A stretch of DNA of 64,000 nt from Semisulcospira habei. Lineage: Eukaryota; Mollusca; Gastropoda; Semisulcospiridae. Positions 1 to 9,700 of this stretch are shown here, in pieces. The translations under genes and the position numbers were made by a program. The stretch's first letter is position 1. Each line of letters opens with the position of its first letter. The stretch is from contig BTPG01000008.1 of NCBI GenBank assembly GCA_036245525.1, positions 26,588,009 through 26,652,008 on the forward strand, given 5' to 3'. The notes under the pieces are model-generated. The model was given only the letters and a program-made list of their open reading frames with translations, made no database searches and was not told the origin of the DNA.

Positions 1-18
1 ATTTTAAAGAAAAATACA

Positions 19-63
19 TTTGTTTCCTCAAAATCCATTACTGATGGCATTACTGTATGGAAT
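19..63. repeat. DIRS left inverted terminal repeat
   Basis: Forty-five bases that match the reverse complement of 5477-5521 with a single difference (T against C in the middle). They mark the 3' end of the element relative to its genes. Confidence 0.8.
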
Positions 64-160
64 GAATGGCGAGAAGGAGGAGGGTGTCGCCCCCAACCCG
101 GCACGGCTGTAAGCTGAGCATCGAGGGGCAACCTCCCGATGATTTCAGTGAAGGGTTACC

Positions 161-1522
161 TTAAGGTGCCAGCGGCGCATGGAGGGAGTGTTGCGCTGCC
201 GAAAGATCTCCAACGAGGGCCAGGTTGTCCCGTTGGCCGGAGAGATCCCGGAGATAAAAACGGGCGAAGGTGGACTCTGATCTCCAACCGACCGCCGCGA
301 CAATGTCCCTGACTGCGCAGTTGCGGTGGAACGCAACGCTGGCAGCAACCGCGCGAACTTCATGAGCCCGTATCCGCATGGTCTTGGCCACCTGTGGGGA
401 CAGATCATAGTAAGCGGAACGAATAATGCAACGCAACCAAGACGATATCGTCTGGGCGGAAATATCAGCCCGGCCAGGGGCCAAGGGTAGGAAGGGGCGG
501 GAGCGACCTCTTCTCCAGGGCTTCACCCTGCGCAGATAGATCTTTAGCGCTCGGACTGGGTCCTGCAGTTGTGATGTCTGGGACCGGTCAAATCCTGTTA
601 GAGGCCGAAGACTCCACGCCTGGGGCGCGGCCGAGGGGAGTCTGTTCTTGGCCAAGAAAGAAGGGTTTGTCAGAAGCTGAACTGAACCGTCCGCCCTGAA
701 CTGCAAGAAGGCCGGGTCAACAGACAGGGCATGCAGTTCGCTGACTGTGGCGAGGGCCAGAAGGAAGCAGGTCTTTCTAGTCACGTCCGCAAGGCTGGCA
801 CGACGCAGAGGCTCGAAGCGACTGGAGTTCAGCCATGTCAGGACCCAAGGAAGATCCCAGCACGGAACGAGGGAACGAGTGACTGGCCGTTGGAGGTCGA
901 AATGGGACATTAAGTCAGAGAGGTCTTTGCACGCTGCAGGGTCCGGACGGCCTAAGTGACGATAGGTTTCCGCCACCATGGCGAGATAACCGCAAATGGT
1001 AATCGGCGCCAAGTTCTGTTCATGAAACAGCCACAAGAAGAACTCGGCTAGCTGCGGAGTAGTCAGTGCCGAGAGGTCCAGATGTCTGGTCTCGCACCAG
1101 GCCCTAAGGACGCTCCATGATTTCCCTTCGTACATGCGGAGGGTGGAATCTCTGCGGGCTGAAGCGATCGCCTCCACTGCAGCATCCGAGAAACCTCGGA
1201 TTGCGAGGGCCTGCCTGACAACTGCCAGGCGTGAAGCAGCAGTTTCTCCGGACAGGGGTCGAAGAGGTTTTGTCAACACTGCTTCAGCATTGTCCGAGGT
1301 GTGGGAAGCCGAAGAGGTGGATCGGTGGCGAGACTCAGAAGGTCGGTCGTCCACGTCCTGTTCCAACTGAATGGAGCGACGAGCAGTAGGACCGTGTTGC
1401 ATCCCCGAAGTTTGAGTAAAATCTTGGGTACAAGAACCCAGGGAGGGTACGCGTAGGCTATGAGGCCCTCCCAGCAAATCGATCCACCGCCCAGGCGAGA
1501 GGGTCGGGAATGGGGGAGACAT
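161..1522 (-). CDS. Tyrosine recombinase of DIRS element
   Basis: An open frame of 453 codons. The C-terminal third carries the signature of DIRS/Crypton-type tyrosine recombinases: a HEVR box (the H-x-x-R pair) followed about 30 residues later by GWRSESTFARFYLRD, in which the tyrosine would be the nucleophile that joins to DNA. An upstream arginine in the catalytic core is expected but I cannot fix it by eye. In DIRS elements this enzyme integrates a circular DNA copy, which leaves no target duplication. The start is uncertain: the first part before about residue 75 is low in recognisable content and could be read through from upstream. The frame is intact although the neighbouring genes are shifted. 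Confidence 0.75.
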   Translation of the reverse strand: MSPPFPTLSPGRWIDLLGGPHSLRVPSLGSCTQDFTQTSGMQHGPTARRSIQLEQDVDDRPSESRHRSTSSASHTSDNAEAVLTKPLRPLSGETAASRLAVVRQALAIRGFSDAAVEAIASARRDSTLRMYEGKSWSVLRAWCETRHLDLSALTTPQLAEFFLWLFHEQNLAPITICGYLAMVAETYRHLGRPDPAACKDLSDLMSHFDLQRPVTRSLVPCWDLPWVLTWLNSSRFEPLRRASLADVTRKTCFLLALATVSELHALSVDPAFLQFRADGSVQLLTNPSFLAKNRLPSAAPQAWSLRPLTGFDRSQTSQLQDPVRALKIYLRRVKPWRRGRSRPFLPLAPGRADISAQTISSWLRCIIRSAYYDLSPQVAKTMRIRAHEVRAVAASVAFHRNCAVRDIVAAVGWRSESTFARFYLRDLSGQRDNLALVGDLSAAQHSLHAPLAP

Positions 1523-1577
1523 AGAGCGGGAGCTGCCTGTTCCATCTGGTCACGAATAAGTCGATCATGGGGGTCTC

Positions 1578-2291
1578 TCAATGAGTGCAGATCATGCGGA
1601 AAATGTCCGGCCGCAGAGACCACTCGGTGTGGAGAAGTTGTCCCCGTCTGGAGAGAGAGTCCGCGAGAATGTTCAGGTGTCCCGGGATGTGACGCGCTCG
1701 GAGTGACATGCCGTGATCTCTGCACCAAAGCAAGATCTGGTAGAGCAGCATGCAGAGGGTCGGCGATCGAGTGCCCCCTTGCTTCTGGATGTAGGCCACG
1801 ACCGTCGTGTTGTCGGACAAGATCAGGACCTCCTGTTCCCGAAACCGTGCTTCCCAATGGATGAGGGCCAACCACACCGCTTTCAACTCCAACCAGTTGA
1901 TATGTCGGTCTCGAAGGTCTGCTGTCCACAGGCCTGATACGGAGTTGAATACCGGTATCAAATGGGCCCCCCAACCTTGGCGACTCACATCCGAGCAAAT
2001 GGAGAACGTCGGGGGAGGGGAAGAGAGAGAGACTCCCATCGCCAACCAGGAACGGTCTGTCCAGCGGAGAAGGTGAGGTTGGATCAGTAACGAGACCAGA
2101 ACCGGGGCTGAGAGATCCCCTGAAGAAGGCCGCCAGTGGAGAAGGAGATGAAGCTGTAGCGGTCGAGCGTAAAGCCTGCCCAGCGGTAGCAAGTCCGCCG
2201 CTGCGCTGATGAGGCCTAGGAACTGGAGCCAAGTCCGGGCCGGAAGCGTCTCCGCAAAGTAAACTTGCAGCGCCATGGCCGACATTTTCAA
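1578..2291 (-). CDS. RNase H domain of DIRS element
   Basis: An open frame of 237 codons that continues the reverse transcriptase polyprotein in another frame. Visible acidic positions of an RNase H fold are the D in a CSDVSRQGWGAHL stretch, the E in WLELKAVWLAL and the D in ILSDNTTVVAYIQ. RNase H degrades the RNA template during reverse transcription. Because the RT frame ends near 2329 and this one begins near 2291, a frameshift lies between about 2290 and 2380; the sequence that usually links the two domains (a FTHLG-type segment) is found in a third frame there. Either the polyprotein decayed or the element uses frameshifting; decay seems likelier. Confidence 0.7.
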   Translation of the reverse strand: MKMSAMALQVYFAETLPARTWLQFLGLISAAADLLPLGRLYARPLQLHLLLHWRPSSGDLSAPVLVSLLIQPHLLRWTDRSWLAMGVSLSSPPPTFSICSDVSRQGWGAHLIPVFNSVSGLWTADLRDRHINWLELKAVWLALIHWEARFREQEVLILSDNTTVVAYIQKQGGTRSPTLCMLLYQILLWCRDHGMSLRARHIPGHLNILADSLSRRGQLLHTEWSLRPDIFRMICTH

Positions 2292-2328
2292 GATGCGAGG
2301 CTCCGAAGACGAACTCCGTTGAGGTCGG

Positions 2329-3405
2329 TCAAGAACTCTGTCCCCAAGTGGGTGAAGTGACGCAAAGGGACCAGGACTTGCCGTCGTTGAGGAGGAATCC
2401 GAGAAGCGCGTCTCTGTCCGTCGCCAGCGCGACCGAGTCCTGGTTCTTGAGGAGCAGATCGTCGAGGTAGTTGGACGTCGGGCTGGAGGAATCCCGCCTG
2501 GCCTTTGCGACTACCGCATCCATAATCCGAGTAAAAACCCACGGGCTGAGGTTGAGACCAAAGGGGAGAGCCCGAAACTGGTAGACGACGCCGGCGAAGG
2601 CAAAGCGAAGGTAACCGCGTGAAGCGGGATGTATGGGAATATGAAAGTATGCGTCGGAGAGGTCGAGACTGACCGCAAAATCCAAAGGCTGGACTGACGC
2701 CCGCAGGGCCCTTGCAGTTTCCATCTGGAAGGAGGGCGCGAGAATGAATTTGTTCAGGGCGAAGAGGTCTATGATCGGGCGCCACTTGCCGCTGGGCTTC
2801 GGGACAATGAAAAGCCGGCTGTAGAAGGCTGGAGAGTCGTGGCGAACCACCACTTCCGTGGCCGTCTTCCGAAGGAGGGTTGCGATTTCGTCTTGAAGCG
2901 CGTCCGCCTTGTCTTGATCGGAAGGCACGTCTGTCCACAGAGGTGAACGTCGCAACGGAGGAGGACTCACAAACGAGATCTGAAGCCCCTCTGAGACCGT
3001 GGCAAGAATCCAAGGGTCCTCCGGCAACAGCAAACGCCATGCTTCACCGTGCAATGAAAGCCTCCCGCCGACTGGAGGCCATGAAGGGGTCGGCGGGGGC
3101 GGTGTCGGAGAGAAGTCACTGGGCCCTCCTGCGTCCATGCCTCCGGGAGGCCCAGGGCCAGGCGGGGGCCGCTGCCTGGGAGGGACAAGCTCTACCGGCG
3201 GGAGCCCTTGGACCGGAACGGGGAGGAAATCTGGCTGGAAGATGAGAAGAAGGTCTGAAGTCCCGTAAGGCGCGCTCCCTGTCCCTGCGCTGGGCTGGGG
3301 GCCGCGAGGGGTCCGATCTAGGAGTGCTGGGCCAAAGGTCCTTAGTTGACTCTCGAACCTGCTGCCAAGTAGGGCTGAAGAGGAGGGGTCCCCCGAGGGG
3401 GGCAC
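2329..3405 (-). CDS. Reverse transcriptase domain of DIRS element
   Basis: An open frame of 358 codons. The RT core is in the second half: an SRLFIVPKPSGKWRPIIDL segment (fingers), a VSLDLSDAYFHIPIHP segment that holds the first catalytic aspartate, a FRALPFGLNLSPWVFTRIM segment, and a TSNYLDDLLLKN box with the YLDD catalytic pair. The order and wording of these motifs match RTs of DIRS and Gypsy-like elements. The N-terminal part is proline-rich and overlaps the end of the gag-like frame. The frame breaks before the RNase H domain. Confidence 0.8.
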   Translation of the reverse strand: MPPSGDPSSSALLGSRFESQLRTFGPALLDRTPRGPQPSAGTGSAPYGTSDLLLIFQPDFLPVPVQGLPPVELVPPRQRPPPGPGPPGGMDAGGPSDFSPTPPPPTPSWPPVGGRLSLHGEAWRLLLPEDPWILATVSEGLQISFVSPPPLRRSPLWTDVPSDQDKADALQDEIATLLRKTATEVVVRHDSPAFYSRLFIVPKPSGKWRPIIDLFALNKFILAPSFQMETARALRASVQPLDFAVSLDLSDAYFHIPIHPASRGYLRFAFAGVVYQFRALPFGLNLSPWVFTRIMDAVVAKARRDSSSPTSNYLDDLLLKNQDSVALATDRDALLGFLLNDGKSWSLCVTSPTWGQSS

Positions 3406-5053
3406 GGCACAGCTGAGCCACGGCGGTGGCAGGAATGCCTTGACAGCCCTTCAGCACGGCATCCCGTCTGATAAGGTCGCAATTCGCCGCAGCCGCCAAG
3501 GAATTCGTCGCAACGTGGTGGACTGCGCGATTCGCTGTGATGGCTATGGAGTGCATGTCGCGAAGACGAGACTCATCCGGCCGCTCCCAAAATTCTTCTA
3601 TGCTTCTAACCACCACCTGAGTAGCCAAGTCCAAAAACCCTGCACACGCCAGGGAATTACCAGCCAGGGTAGCAGTGCGCTCCAAACCGGGAGGAAAAAA
3701 CCGACGGGCTAGAACCTTGCCGCCGGCCTGCAACTGAGCGTCCGGATCCACAGGCGGAAGAGGGCAGGCAAAGGCTTGAGAATGACCCGCGTACCAAGCC
3801 TGCAGAAACTTGATATCGACGCCGGCGGGCCATCGCGTGTCGGTGAAGAAACCACGATCACGGAGCTTGCCTAGGGCGAGGTGTTCGTTAAAGGCTTCCA
3901 TCAGATCTTTAATTCCCGGGGGCTGAGGCAAGGACTTGAAACGCTTCGCTTGAAGAGGAACATCGACCGAAGCTGCGGCTTTCCTCGAGTGGGGGAGACG
4001 GAGGGCAGTTCTCCAAGGGAAGAATCTTAGCGATCAAACGCGCTGCCTCATCTAGTGCACGCAAAGTATCAGACGTTCCCGACGGTCCCCCTGGTGCATC
4101 CAAGTCCGAAGCGTTATAAGGGCCAGGATCCGGAGATAAAATGGCGGAAGCGGATTCCTCCGGAAATAAGCTAAGAACGTCATCGTCCCCAAACACAGGA
4201 GAGGCTGCAACTCTGTCCTGAGGTGGAGAATCAACATCCGAACGTCGGCACAGCGAGCTAAAGGAAGGCGAAAAGCTAGCCAAACGCCCGCGCTGTCGAG
4301 AACCGGGCACTACCGTAGCGCTAACCGGGGGGACCTGCACGGCTGACGTGTAAAGGAGGAAGCTCCATAGAAAAGGCCCGAGGGGACGCATCCGACCGAC
4401 GCGCAGCGGGCCTCTCCCTAGGGCTGCGCGAACGGCTGGGACGAAAACAAGTCGGAGGGGCGCGAGGGGACCTGCTACAGCCCGGAGCCCTGACAGCGCC
4501 GGAGGAAGGAGACCGACGTCGCGGGGACGGCCCCCTGCAAGGGCGAGCAGAGGCCGACAGACGGTGTCGCCGGGAAGCTAACGAAGGCGAAAGTGAATCC
4601 CGCGTGCCCCATCTCTCGGCCACCCCTTGCGGAGGACCATGCGAGACTGGCAGAAGTCTCTTGGCCACCCCTTGCGAAGGGCCATGCGAGACAGATTGGA
4701 CTCTACCGGCCATCACTGTGAGAGGGCCAACCGGCACTGAGTCTAACAAGCGCCGAGAGGAGGGCCCCACTATCTCCGAAGTCACCCGCCGGCGCGGAGA
4801 TTTAAGGGGGGCGGAGGCTACAGGAATAACAATGCTACGCACTGACCTGTCCTCCATCGGCGTAGTAGCTTCCGAAGCCCCAGGGCAGCGCCGCTGATAA
4901 AATTCCCACATCTGCGACCACTTGCGTTCCCTCCAAGTCACACAAACCGCGCAGGAACGAGCGGAGGAGCAGCCAGAACACGGCAGACACAACTTGTGGT
5001 CGTCCGTGGGCCATTGAAATCCGTTACAACGTTTGCATGTGCGAAGTTGTACA
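3116..5053 (-). pseudogene. DIRS gag-like protein, frameshifted
   Basis: Three open stretches in three frames (about 4321-5053, 3909-4391, 3116-3931) together match, piece by piece, the gag-like protein of the other DIRS copy at 43027-45216. The N-terminal piece has a cysteine-rich zinc-ribbon-like module (CKRCNGFQWP, then CLPCSGC and CAVC), followed by an arginine/serine-rich stretch. The C-terminal piece carries a conserved block with WYAGHSQAF and GFLDLATQ. Its likely job is packaging of element RNA. A splice acceptor (TGTGTTGCAG on the minus strand, ending at 5054) precedes the zinc module at the same place as in the other two copies, so the first exon would lie upstream. Frameshifts make the copy non-functional. 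Confidence 0.65.
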
Positions 5054-5476
5054 CTGCAACACAAAGCAGACGCCATTAGAACAACACGAGGGACGTATAC
5101 GAAAGGCCCGTGAACAGTACTCACGACCGGTTGAGGGCTAAGCCCACAATGAACGAAAAAAATTCCAAGGGAGGTACCGACGAGAAGTAAACAGCCCGTT
5201 TACTCGTAGGCATAACCCAAGGCTTTACCTCGTCATCCTTATATGCCACTAAGGTGAAGTATAGAGAAGAGAACAATCCAAACGAGAGAGGCTGAAGCCG
5301 GTGACCATCAACGTGGGAGCAAAGGGTACGACTGGGGGTAAGTTACGGCGCATGACCGGATAGAAGGAGGGGAGACTACCCGGTCACTTGGTTACACTCT
5401 CTCTCTGTTCTTACGCCCTTTGTTGGGTAGGTATACACAAGGGTGCTTAGGCTGAAATCGCTAAGTAAAGGGGTAT

Positions 5477-5521
5477 ATTCCATACAGTAATGCCATCGGT
5501 AATGGATTTTGAGGAAACAAA
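5477..5521. repeat. DIRS right inverted terminal repeat
   Basis: The inverted partner of 19-63. The element's 5' non-coding leader (about 5054-5476) separates it from the gag region. Confidence 0.8.
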
Positions 5522-6502
5522 GCTATCATTCACCACGAACGTACCGTAAAGGATGCCTACTTTCCTTATTTTCTTGCACTTTATGCTCACATTATTAAAA
5601 CTTAATAGGTAAAGAGAGGTGAAAATAAAATGGAATAACTTTAGTAATTTTTTCTAATTAATTTTGTATATTTTTACAACTTGGGGGTAAGCATACAAAT
5701 CAACCACTGTGACATTCACAGGGATCCCAGCATCACCCAGTCACGTTTATAATAATTGTGACATCCTGTTTTAATGATGTAAGCCTGAAAATGGACTACC
5801 AGTGCTAAAGAAAATGTCTGAAGGCATCCGACACATTATTTGTTTCTTTTTTTGCGATTTAGCGGAAATGGCCGTTTACTGGGTGCACAGATGCCTTCAC
5901 TGTGAGCCAGAGATTTAATATTTTTTTCATTCTGTTTTTGCAGAGGACGCAGAAGGTGTGCCTTAACATAATATTGCCTGATCTGGGCTTTTGGAATGAA
6001 TTCTGATTTATTTAGAGGAAAATGTTTCTCAACCGCATTTTAGCATCCCCAAAGAGCGTGAATGGGGGTACTCTTGCGCCATCAGCTATATCTCTGGTGT
6101 GTTCCTAAGGATTTTGGGGGAACATGGCTTAAATATCTCGGGACATACTAAGGTACACTTTGAAACCCATCTTATTGAGTACTGGGGGTGGGGGGGGGGG
6201 GGGGTGCACGGTAGACCGGGCTAGCTTTTGTACTATTTGTATTCTATTGCCAATGCGGTAAAAGTAAATTGGCATTGAAAGTTGGAAACTAAAGGGCCAT
6301 GTGCTTTTAGCATCTGTTCCTGATGTTTTCAGTTTTACTTGTTATGTTCACCCCTTTGTGCATTTATCCACCAGTAATGTGAACGGTACCAGTGACTGCA
6401 TACATGGAGGGGTAAAACAACCAACTAGTTCATTGTTATATTCAAAGAATAATTCCGTCATGAATGAGAAAAGAACATAAGTGTATGACACCTCTGCCTC
6501 AG
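5522..6502. other. Gene-free stretch upstream of helicase exon
   Basis: AT-rich DNA with a G-run near 6186-6203. I see no convincing exon here, but it is presumably intron of the helicase gene, because the exon at 6503 starts in mid-protein. Confidence 0.4.
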
Positions 6503-6714
6503 GATCTCTTCCCTACGGTCTGCTTCTATGACGTCTCAAGTGGCCAGGAAACGACAGACTCCACTGGAAGTTTTGTCAACGAGGCCGAGGCTCAGTTTGT
6601 GGTGCTTCTGCTGGGAGTCCTGGTGGCACAGGGGTTGGCGCCGTCGTCCATGGGTGTCATCACTCTGTACAAGGCGCAGGCCAGGCGAATACTGGACATT
6701 GTTAGACTGTGCCA
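6503..6714 (+). CDS. ZGRF1: ZGRF1-like exon (helicase motif IV region)
   Basis: The acceptor is CCTCTGCCTCAG ending at 6502; the donor is GTGAGT at 6715. The exon has 212 bp and starts in phase 0 with two bases left over. It encodes NEAEAQFVVLLLGVLVAQGL and VITLYKAQARRIL, the stretch preceding motif V in UPF1-like helicases. Confidence 0.75.
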
Positions 6715-9700
6715 GTGAGTTAATTGTGCAGTTCTAGCCCAGTGGGCAAAAGGTCCTCAGGCCAGTGTCAGCTGCAGTTAGACCCATCTGTGGCCGACAT
6801 TGGCCCCAAGGACCTTTTAAGTAGAGTTAAAGTACCATTACGCATAAATCCGAAGACACGTTTCTGCACCATTTGTGTTTGTTATGTCTTGTCAACACAC
6901 CTAATGAACTTTAACAGCAGTTTGGACAGGCAGCAACAGAACACGCGTAATCACATTTGTGACCCTCTCTCACAAAATCAGTCTTAACTCGCATTTTGGA
7001 TGTTTTGACATATATACATTTCTGAAAACTACAATGTTTGCTGATTACTGTGATATATGACTGTATGCTGTAGTGCCAAAATTGTAAAAGTTGTTAGTGT
7101 TTAAAGTTGTTAAAGCCTCCGGTGGCCATTTTGAGAAAACAGGCTGGGAAGTTTCTGTGTGCAGCATAATTGGGGCCAAGGGCAGACTTTTAAAATCATT
7201 TTAAACCTATTTAATGGCATATTTCATTATAAAGATTTTAACCATACGATACTTTGGTGTATGTAGAATACATTTCTGCAAAAAAGTGAAAATGACCCAG
7301 ATTGACCCCCACCACATATTATTGCGTGTAGTGCTGATCGACTCCCTGCGAGTTAAGACTGGTTTCGTGAGAGAGGGTCACATTTATTTATTCTGTGCAG
7401 CCGTTAGCGTTTCAAACTATTTTTAGCTGTTTCTCGTACTGATAGCACTGTATTTATAGAACGGAGTGGAGTTATTGTCAGGTTACTTGATATTAAGACG
7501 ACGTGTGCTGAACTGGATTGTCCTGTGTCTAAATAAACCATAACTAGACCTATGTGTAGCGTTTCATAACCGTTTGTTACAGAAGTGTATCTTTGAACAG
7601 TTACGGCGGTAGTGGGCCTTTAATGGGGGAAAGAGGGGGGGGGGGGGGGGGGGGGACTGTGAACTTTAAAAAAATTGATAGCTCTTACATATCCTGACTC
7701 AGATGGTTTGTATGTGAGAATCGCTGTGCACTTCACACAAGATGCAAGAGCTAACCATGATAGCTCCAGGGTAATGCCTGAGCAGTGTGGTGCCTTAACC
7801 CATGAAGCTCCGAGTCCGTACAGCAGGAGATGGATTCACCATGATAATTCCAGGGTAGTGCGAGATTAGCTTGGCGCCTGAAGGCGCCAAGCTAATCTGG
7901 CACTACTACCCTTAAATTATCATTGGTCAATCCATCCCCTGCAACTGGTACATGGTCATTAGGCAACACCTCCAAAATTTGAGAAATGGGACCTTGGGGC
8001 TAAAAGGTTAAGGCACCAATCTAATCAGGCTTTACCCTTGAGCTATCATGCTCACACCATCTTTCCCTAAGTGGCTTAGATTTTAAAGGCCCACTACTGC
8101 TGTAACTGTTCACAGATACACTGGCTGTAACAGATGGATACGAAATGCCACACACAGGTCTAACTATGGTTCATTTAGACACAGGACAATCCAGTTCAGC
8201 GCAAGTCATCTTTTTATCAAGTAACCTGACAATGACTCCACTCCGTTCTAGAAATAAACTCTTTCAGTACGAGAAACAGCTAAAAATAGATTGACACGCT
8301 AACGGCAGCGCAGAATAAATAAGTGCGATTACGCGTGCGCTTTTGCTGCGTGTCCAAACTGCTGTTAAAGTTCATTAGGTGTGTCGACAAGGCATAACAA
8401 ACACAAATGGTGCTGAAATGTGTCTTCAGATGTATGCGTAATGGTACTTTAAAAGGTGTATCCAACACCTGCAAAACAGAATTGATCAGCATGTTTTTTC
8501 ATCTGACAAACACTAAAGCAATATTATAGTAAAACTGTTGCCGCTAGGGTTTCACGTGAAAGAAAAACAGAAGATAGTGGTAGAAAACCCTTTAAAATAG
8601 AAACAAATAACGACGTTTCGGATCAAAGATCCTTCCTCAGGTGACATGGAAACAAACGTAGAACAGAAAAGAACACGACAGAAAGAAAAGACGTCATCCT
8701 GTATAGAGAGAATTTAGAATGACGTAAGCTGGTCGCTTACAAACGTGACACTAACCTACGCGATCATCTTGTTCACAGTTCACTTCGCGCATCTAACACC
8801 TTACCACCTGGCACACACCCTTGTCAGCAACCACACTGCAAAGCATGTCCGTACATCAACACATCCCCCGTCATCACCGGACCCCTGTCATCTTTTCATG
8901 TCCACCGATCATTCACATGCCAGTCATCGGATATTGTCTATGTCATCTCATGTTCTCACTGCCCAAAGATGTTGTATGTGGGGGAGACATACCGTACACT
9001 CCCTGAACGCTGCGAGGAGCATGTTCGTTCGATCCGCTTCGGATACAACAACCAGGTTGGACGTCATTTCAACGAACCACCTCATAGCCTCACACATTTC
9101 AGCATGCGCATCCTTTGGCAAAATACATCCCACTTCATCCACCGCAAAATGACAGAATCCTTTTTCGCGGACAGGCTTGGCACTTACCATCCGCGTGGCT
9201 TGAACATTCGCCCCTAGGGATGTATGCTCGGCCTTATGGGTATTTGGTGCCAGACTTGACCTCACTGTTGATACTAGATGCTACCTTCGAGTGTGTGTGT
9301 GTGTGTGTGTGTGTGCATGTGCGTGAGCTGCAGCAGGCACGAGTGAATGCGAATGTATGCAGTGACGTGTATGTATATAGACGTAAGTTTTGTGCTATGT
9401 GTTTTGTGCATGTGTATTTGCGTCATTATGATTGTGTGTGTGTTTGTTTTTTTTTAATTTTTTTTTTATGTCATTCTAAATTCTCTCTATACAGGATGAC
9501 GTCTTTTCTTTCTGTCGTGTTCTTTTCTGTTCTACGTTTGTTTCCATGTCACCTGAGGAAGGATCTTTGATCCGAAACGTCGTTATTTGTTTCTATTTTA
9601 AAAGGGTTTTCTACCACTATCTTCTGTTTTTCTTTAAAGCAATATTAGTTTTTTAACATTGCACACTGTGCAGCAATGCCCAGTTGGAAGAAATATTCCC

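Larger units (their letters stand above)
19..5521 (-). mobile_element. DIRS-type tyrosine-recombinase retrotransposon, near full length
   Basis: The outermost 45 bp at 19-63 and 5477-5521 are inverted copies of each other with one mismatch. Between them, read on the minus strand, lie a gag-like region, reverse transcriptase, RNase H and a tyrosine recombinase in that order. This gene order, inverted ends and a recombinase instead of a DDE integrase are what define DIRS1-like elements. The coding part is shifted between frames in several places (gag in three frames, RT to RNase H in two), so this copy looks inactive. No target duplication is expected for this class and none was sought. Two related truncated copies lie at 39990-41820 and 42127-45572. 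Confidence 0.8.
8527..9634 (+). mobile_element. Penelope-like element, 3' fragment with inverted flanks
   Basis: A 13-bp duplication (TAAAGCAATATTA at 8514-8526 and 9635-9647) brackets the insert. About 164 bp at 8560-8723 is repeated in inverted orientation at 9470-9634. Between them lies the 3' end of a Penelope-like ORF with a GIY-YIG domain. Penelope elements are often 5'-truncated and carry terminal repeats that can be direct or inverted. The terminal repeat holds a hammerhead-like motif. Confidence 0.75.

Noticed and set aside
1273..2232. 319-codon ORF overlapping the DIRS RNase H
   Set aside because: It is a shadow frame of the RNase H and recombinase genes, proline- and serine-rich with no motif.
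9115..9570. 151-codon ORF over the Penelope 3' region
   Set aside because: It is in a different frame from the GIY-YIG domain and passes through a GT microsatellite and the inverted repeat.
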